DNA from: Microstegium vimineum
Lineage: Eukaryota; Streptophyta; Magnoliopsida; Poales; Poaceae
Reading direction: 5' to 3'
Assembly (NCBI GenBank): GCA_022036555.1
Contig: CM039120.1
Location: forward strand, 27,712,991-27,776,990
DNA length: 64,000 nt
The notes under the pieces are model-generated. The model searched no databases, was not told where the DNA came from, and saw only the letters and a list, made by a program, of their open reading frames with translations. Shown one piece after another: positions 59,888 to 64,000 of the stretch. A program made the translations under genes and the position numbers. Numbering within the stretch: the first letter of the stretch is position 1; each line of letters starts with the position of its first letter.

Positions 59888-60708
59888 TGTTGACACCATT
59901 TTTTGTATGTGTCAATATGAACCGGATACACTGATCGGTAGAAGGGTAGTTACACCGATCGGTAGAAAGATGGTTGCTTTTCCTTATCGGCATCAGAATC
60001 CCACCAATCGGATTGCCGATGAAGACATGAGATTGAGGAAACAAAAGAAGATATTGGCTTATCAGAAGGGTGTTGCCGATGGAAACAGGGGAACATTGCC
60101 GATCGGGAACATTGCCGATGGATACAGGTTGATGTGGCTGACGTCAGTAGGAAGTTGCTGATGGCAATAGAAGGAGGTTGCGGATTGAAAGAGTCTGCCG
60201 ATGGAAAGTTTCATCGTAAGGAAGACGGATAAGGAAACTAGCGATTTTATGCTAGTATTATTGTTTTAGTTTGAGTCCGACTCTTGCACGAGTCATTTTA
60301 TTTCTTAAAAATAGGAGTTTTGTTTAGGTATGAGTCGTGTCCATGTATAACTCCTTTTACCGGAGTATAAATATGTACCCAGGGGCGGTGTATCAATCAA
60401 TCAAATACAAAACCTATTACTTTTAATCTACTTCTTTAGCATCTACTTTCATTACATCAGTTCTAGTTTACCTACGAGTCCTCACGATCTCGACGGGCTG
60501 CATCTACAAGATCTCCGTCTATGTTGCGAGTTCCACTTTTTGAACAATTTGAGCCTTGACGTTCGGGGGCATCACCGTCGTCTCGTTCATCGTTGTTCTA
60601 GTTATCATCCTTGTCGGTTAACTGGTCAAATCGACTGGCATACCTCTGAAAATCGAGTTCGGGTATAAGCCTGAGGTGTTCGCAGATCCGACGCTTTTTG
60701 TGTCAACA
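59888..60708 (+). repeat. 5' LTR of Tat element 3
   Basis: TGTTGACACCATTTTTTGTA to TTTTTGTGTCAACA, 821 bases, clearly the same family as the LTRs of Tat element 1 in the opposite orientation. TATA box GTATAAATATG at about 60365-60374, and the GGGGCGGTGTATC and CTCGACGGGCTGCATCTAC blocks are shared with element 1. Confidence 0.92.
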
Positions 60709-60731
60709 CCTCTTTTGGCACACCCGGTGGG
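60709..60731 (+). promoter_or_regulatory. Primer-site region of Tat element 3
   Basis: CCTCTTTTGGCACACCCGGT follows the LTR, identical to element 1. Confidence 0.75.
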
Positions 60732-60747
60732 ACCCTAGATACATCTC

Positions 60748-63700
60748 TTGATCACGATCATGGGTGGTTCTACTGACGTTGATCCAAGGAACGTCATTGA
60801 AGTCTCCGAAGCAGATCTGAAAGATGATCAGAAGAAAGCTATGGAGCAGGCTATGGAGGAGTACAAGCAGCTATATCTGAAATCCTTCAGCCTAAATAGG
60901 AGCGGTGACGCAATCCAGAAGCAATATCTGCCATTGCCTCGGTAGGTCACTTTCGATGCCAATACTGGTAAGTTGCAAGACATGGTTAATTCTGCATTAA
61001 ATCAGGCGTTGATTAGCCACTCCAATGTGTTGTCCAATACTGTATACAATGATGTAATGCAATCTTTCAAAGAAGGACAACCACCTAGGTATGTTGGTCC
61101 AGCGTATCATCACACTAGATCGGCATCTGCCACGACTTCATCGGCGGCTCCAGCGTTCCAACCTGTGAATCCTTCTACCGATGAAGCTACACTACCGAGA
61201 TCAAGCCCTGCAAGCGTCGTTCGGTTGAACACTGATCCGGTGGCATCGGCAATGTCGGGACATATAGTCCAGAGTCAGCCAACACCCGCTAGCTGGTGGG
61301 AATACGGTATGCCTCCGGATTCATCTGCCGATGCTAAACTAATCCAAGGTAACAGTGCGGCGGGAAAAGCCTCTATGGAGTCGATAATATCGGCACAACC
61401 GATGAGTCCGATAGTAGATTATGCTACGTCTTTTCCAAATGCACAATTGCCGCCAGGAGATCTTCAGATGGCGATACCTAAAGTGCCTTATGGGCAACCT
61501 TGCCGATGCAACAAGATTTGGTAGTGATGAATCATCCCATGATGATGGCAAATCCTCAGGCTGGGATGTCAATGCACCAAGGAGGTCAATTTATTGATTA
61601 TTCCAAAGTGCAGGAGCAGCAGGCGCTGGGTAGTTATCAATTATCGGCAAGTCACATGTCGATGACTTATAATCCTGTATGGACCAGTCCAGTTCAACAA
61701 CAGGTAGTACAACCTGGACACCAAGTAACGGGAGCACAACATTACCATTACCCGGCGAACTCTCAGAATGAGACATCGGTATATCGACCGATGAATATCA
61801 TGTCGTAATATGCCCCAGTAGGTGTCCAAGGTTATACATCAGCAAATCAACCGGTGCCTAATATTCAGCAAGGTGGTGTTGCGCCTATACCAATTGGATC
61901 AACTTATCTACCGCAAAGACCAGAAGGAGTGTATCCGCCGGCCTAGCCAGTCAATATTCAGCCGATCCATCGGCAGGATCAGGATGCGTACTGGGTCGAT
62001 AAAATAGCCGAAGTGATGAAAGAGCAGTTCAGTATCAAACCTAAGGTCAATACATACTCTTATCGAATGCCATACCCTCAGGCTTACGACTTGATTCCTC
62101 TCCCCAAATCGGTACAAGGTACCGGATTTCACAAAGTTTTCTGGCCAAGATGATACATCGACGATGGAGCACATCAGCTGCTTCATTATTCAACGTGGGG
62201 AGGCTGCTAACAGAGATGAGCTGAGGGTAAGATTGTTTTCATCATCTTTATCTGGATCGGCGTTTACGTGGTTCATCTCGCTTCCTCCAAATTCTGTGAT
62301 GACTTGGGCCGATCTAGAGAAGCAGTTTCACAAGTACTTCTTCTCTAGCGTTCATGAGAAGAGGATTACTGATTTGGTCAAGCTGAAGTAGCGCAATGAC
62401 GAATTGGTAGAAACCTTCGTCCAAAGGCTTTGGGACGTGAAAAATAAATGTTACAGCTTAGTGCTGGATCATCGATAATTGGCAGATTTAGCCTTCCAGG
62501 GATTACTGCCACACATCAAGGACAAGTACGCATCTCAAGAGTTCGAGAGTCTAAGCCATCTCGTACAGAGAGTTGCCTATCAGGAAATCAAAGCTTTCGA
62601 GCCTAGGAAGACTTGGAACAAGAAGGTATCCTTCATTGAACCAGAGGAAGATGCTGAGTCAGATGAAGGGACAGATATCGGCGTTGCTGAGTGGGTAAAG
62701 GATAAGAAACCGATATCCTGTCTATTTGGTCAAAAGGAGGCTGAGAGATTCACCTTTCATACTACTAAAGCCGATAGAATATTTGATCTGTAGCTACAAG
62801 AAGGGCGGATTAAGCTGGCGCCTAATCAAGTAATTCTATCGGCTGAAGAACTTAAAAGGATGAGGTACTGTAAGTGGCATGATGCAACCTCACACAGTAT
62901 CAATGATTGCAAAGTCTTTAGGCAGCAGTTGCAGTCAGAAATCGAATCTGGGCGAATCAAGTTTGAAAATTCTAGATCTCAGAGGCCAATGAAAATTGAT
63001 TAGCATCCGTTTCCAAATAATATGGTGGAAACCAGTGGAAAGTTCAAATAGGTATGCAGGATCCTGAACATCAAATAGCTATGCAGGATGTAAAGGGAAA
63101 GAAGCTTGCCGATGAAAGAGAAGGTAAAAGAATTGCCGATGACAGCATCAGTTCCAGGAGGCCTCAGAGACGTGCGTCATATGGCGTTGTAATCATGCAC
63201 AGGAGGCCACGACAGGAATACGAGCGTTCGCGAGAAGAGCAGCATCGGCAGCAGGAAGAAGAGAGACGCCAAGAGTGGTATCGACATAAAGATCATTGGA
63301 AATGCCCCTTCTTCATCCATTGTTGGGAAGAAAGCATCAAGCTGCCCACTGCCGATAATTGTCCTGAATGCAACGGGTACTATCCTACTGATCGGTCAGA
63401 GAAGAAGTCTCACTTTGAAGGTCAGGGATCAAGCTATGCTAGGCCGATCAGAGGAAAAGAATTAGTACATGATCGGCTGGGGGCCAAACTCAGTGTACAT
63501 GACAGGCTTGACAAGCCTATCCGTCAAGAGGAGATCGAAGAGAGGGCTAATGCAAGGGTGCCCGATGAAGAGATATTCTCTAGAGATCCAAGCATAAGGG
63601 GTAACACAAGCAGACACAGTGAGAAACAATACCGTTTGGAAGACTAAGCTTCCTCAATGGTGTCCCAAGGCCTGACAAAGACTAAAAAAAGGAGAATCCA

Positions 63701-64000
63701 GTGTGAATGCCAGAATGATTTGGGTCATAGCTCTTCGAAGGGAGAACCTCCAATCTGGGAGTGGAGGCCAAAACACCAGGAGAGGAGTCCATCAGCAGAA
63801 GTCAACATGGTTGTTATGTTGCCGATGAAATTTATGGCGCCTACTGATCCTGATGAAGAAGCTGCTAACATGACTCAGCTAGTGCTAGATCCGATGACAG
63901 CTGTCTTTGAAAAACCTGCCGATGATGAAAGGCAGCATCTGAGAGCCTTGTTTGTCAAGGGCAAAGTCGATGGGCAACCAGTGTCAAAGATGTTAGTCGA
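60748..64000 (+). pseudogene. Tat element 3 gag and start of protease, running off the window
   Basis: Starts MITIMGGSTDVDPRNVIEV (60748; second Met at 60760). Gln/Pro-rich half, gag core (FIIQRGEAANRDELRVRLFS, LSGSAFTWFISLPPNS at 62164-62391), LLPHIKDKYASQEFESLSHL, the Cys motif CPFFIHCWEES..NCPEC (about 63300-63372), and at the right edge VDGQPVSKMLV, the lead-in to the protease. Breaks: TAG at 60943-60945, a deletion/frameshift near 61500, TAA at 61806, TAG near 61946, frameshift near 62110, TAG at 62389, TAA at 62476, TAG at 62791, TAG at 63001 and 63049. The protein is homologous throughout to gag of Tat element 1. Confidence 0.9.

Overview
This is a stretch of grass (Poaceae) nuclear DNA, almost entirely transposable elements nested in one another around the broken remains of one host gene. 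The case for a grass is the company of element families: Sirevirus-type Ty1/copia elements with the AATTGGTATCAGAGC primer site, Tat-lineage Ty3/gypsy elements with two RNase H domains and an antisense gene, CACTA elements with 'ttagtcccggttggt' subterminal repeats, Stowaway MITEs starting CTCCCTCCGTCC, a GC-rich Pack-MULE and Helitrons. The species cannot be told from the sequence. No intact protein-coding gene, tRNA, rRNA or CRISPR array was found.

Layout. 1-3467: 3' end of a Ty3/gypsy element (non-coding tail, polypurine tract, LTR). 3468-9065: an older LTR-like sequence split by two solo LTRs, each with a perfect 5-bp target duplication (3685-5376, GCATC; 6136-9021, GTTAA). 9051-13465: a decayed Helitron (PIF1-type helicase, 3' hairpin and CTAG end) carrying a 629-bp CACTA derivative and a gypsy 3' end with a 41-bp minisatellite. 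About 13600-13981: a promoter-like segment cut by a CACTA terminus. 13982-18126: CACTA remains, with a Ulp1-like protease gene on the minus strand head-to-head with the 3' end of a TNP2 transposase. 18127-23119: mostly non-coding, with a second Helitron 3' end and three Stowaway-like MITEs. 23125-33743: a complete but inactive Sirevirus copia element with ATTGG target duplications. 33832-38520: a non-autonomous TIR element containing a Pack-MULE and one unidentified exon. 38521-40071: the last exons of an ER-type Ca2+-ATPase gene (ECA3-like, minus strand). 40588-55358: a truncated second Sirevirus, split inside its RNase H codons by a 12.3-kb Tat gypsy element (41518-53833, minus). 55359-64000: a further nest, in which a Sirevirus LTR (minus) is interrupted by a second Tat element (minus), itself interrupted by a third Tat element (plus) that runs off the window.

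The most unusual biology is in the Tat elements. Two of them, with different LTRs, carry on the strand opposite to gag-pol an intron-containing gene for a plant-mobile-domain (PMD, aminotransferase-like) protein that ends in a coiled coil. In the first, this gene converges on pol with about 190 bp between them. All copies here carry stops, so the window records a past gene-carrying retroelement family rather than an active one. The second point of interest is the calcium-pump gene end, which has been hit successively by a TIR element, a Sirevirus next to a candidate stop codon and probably a second Sirevirus upstream.
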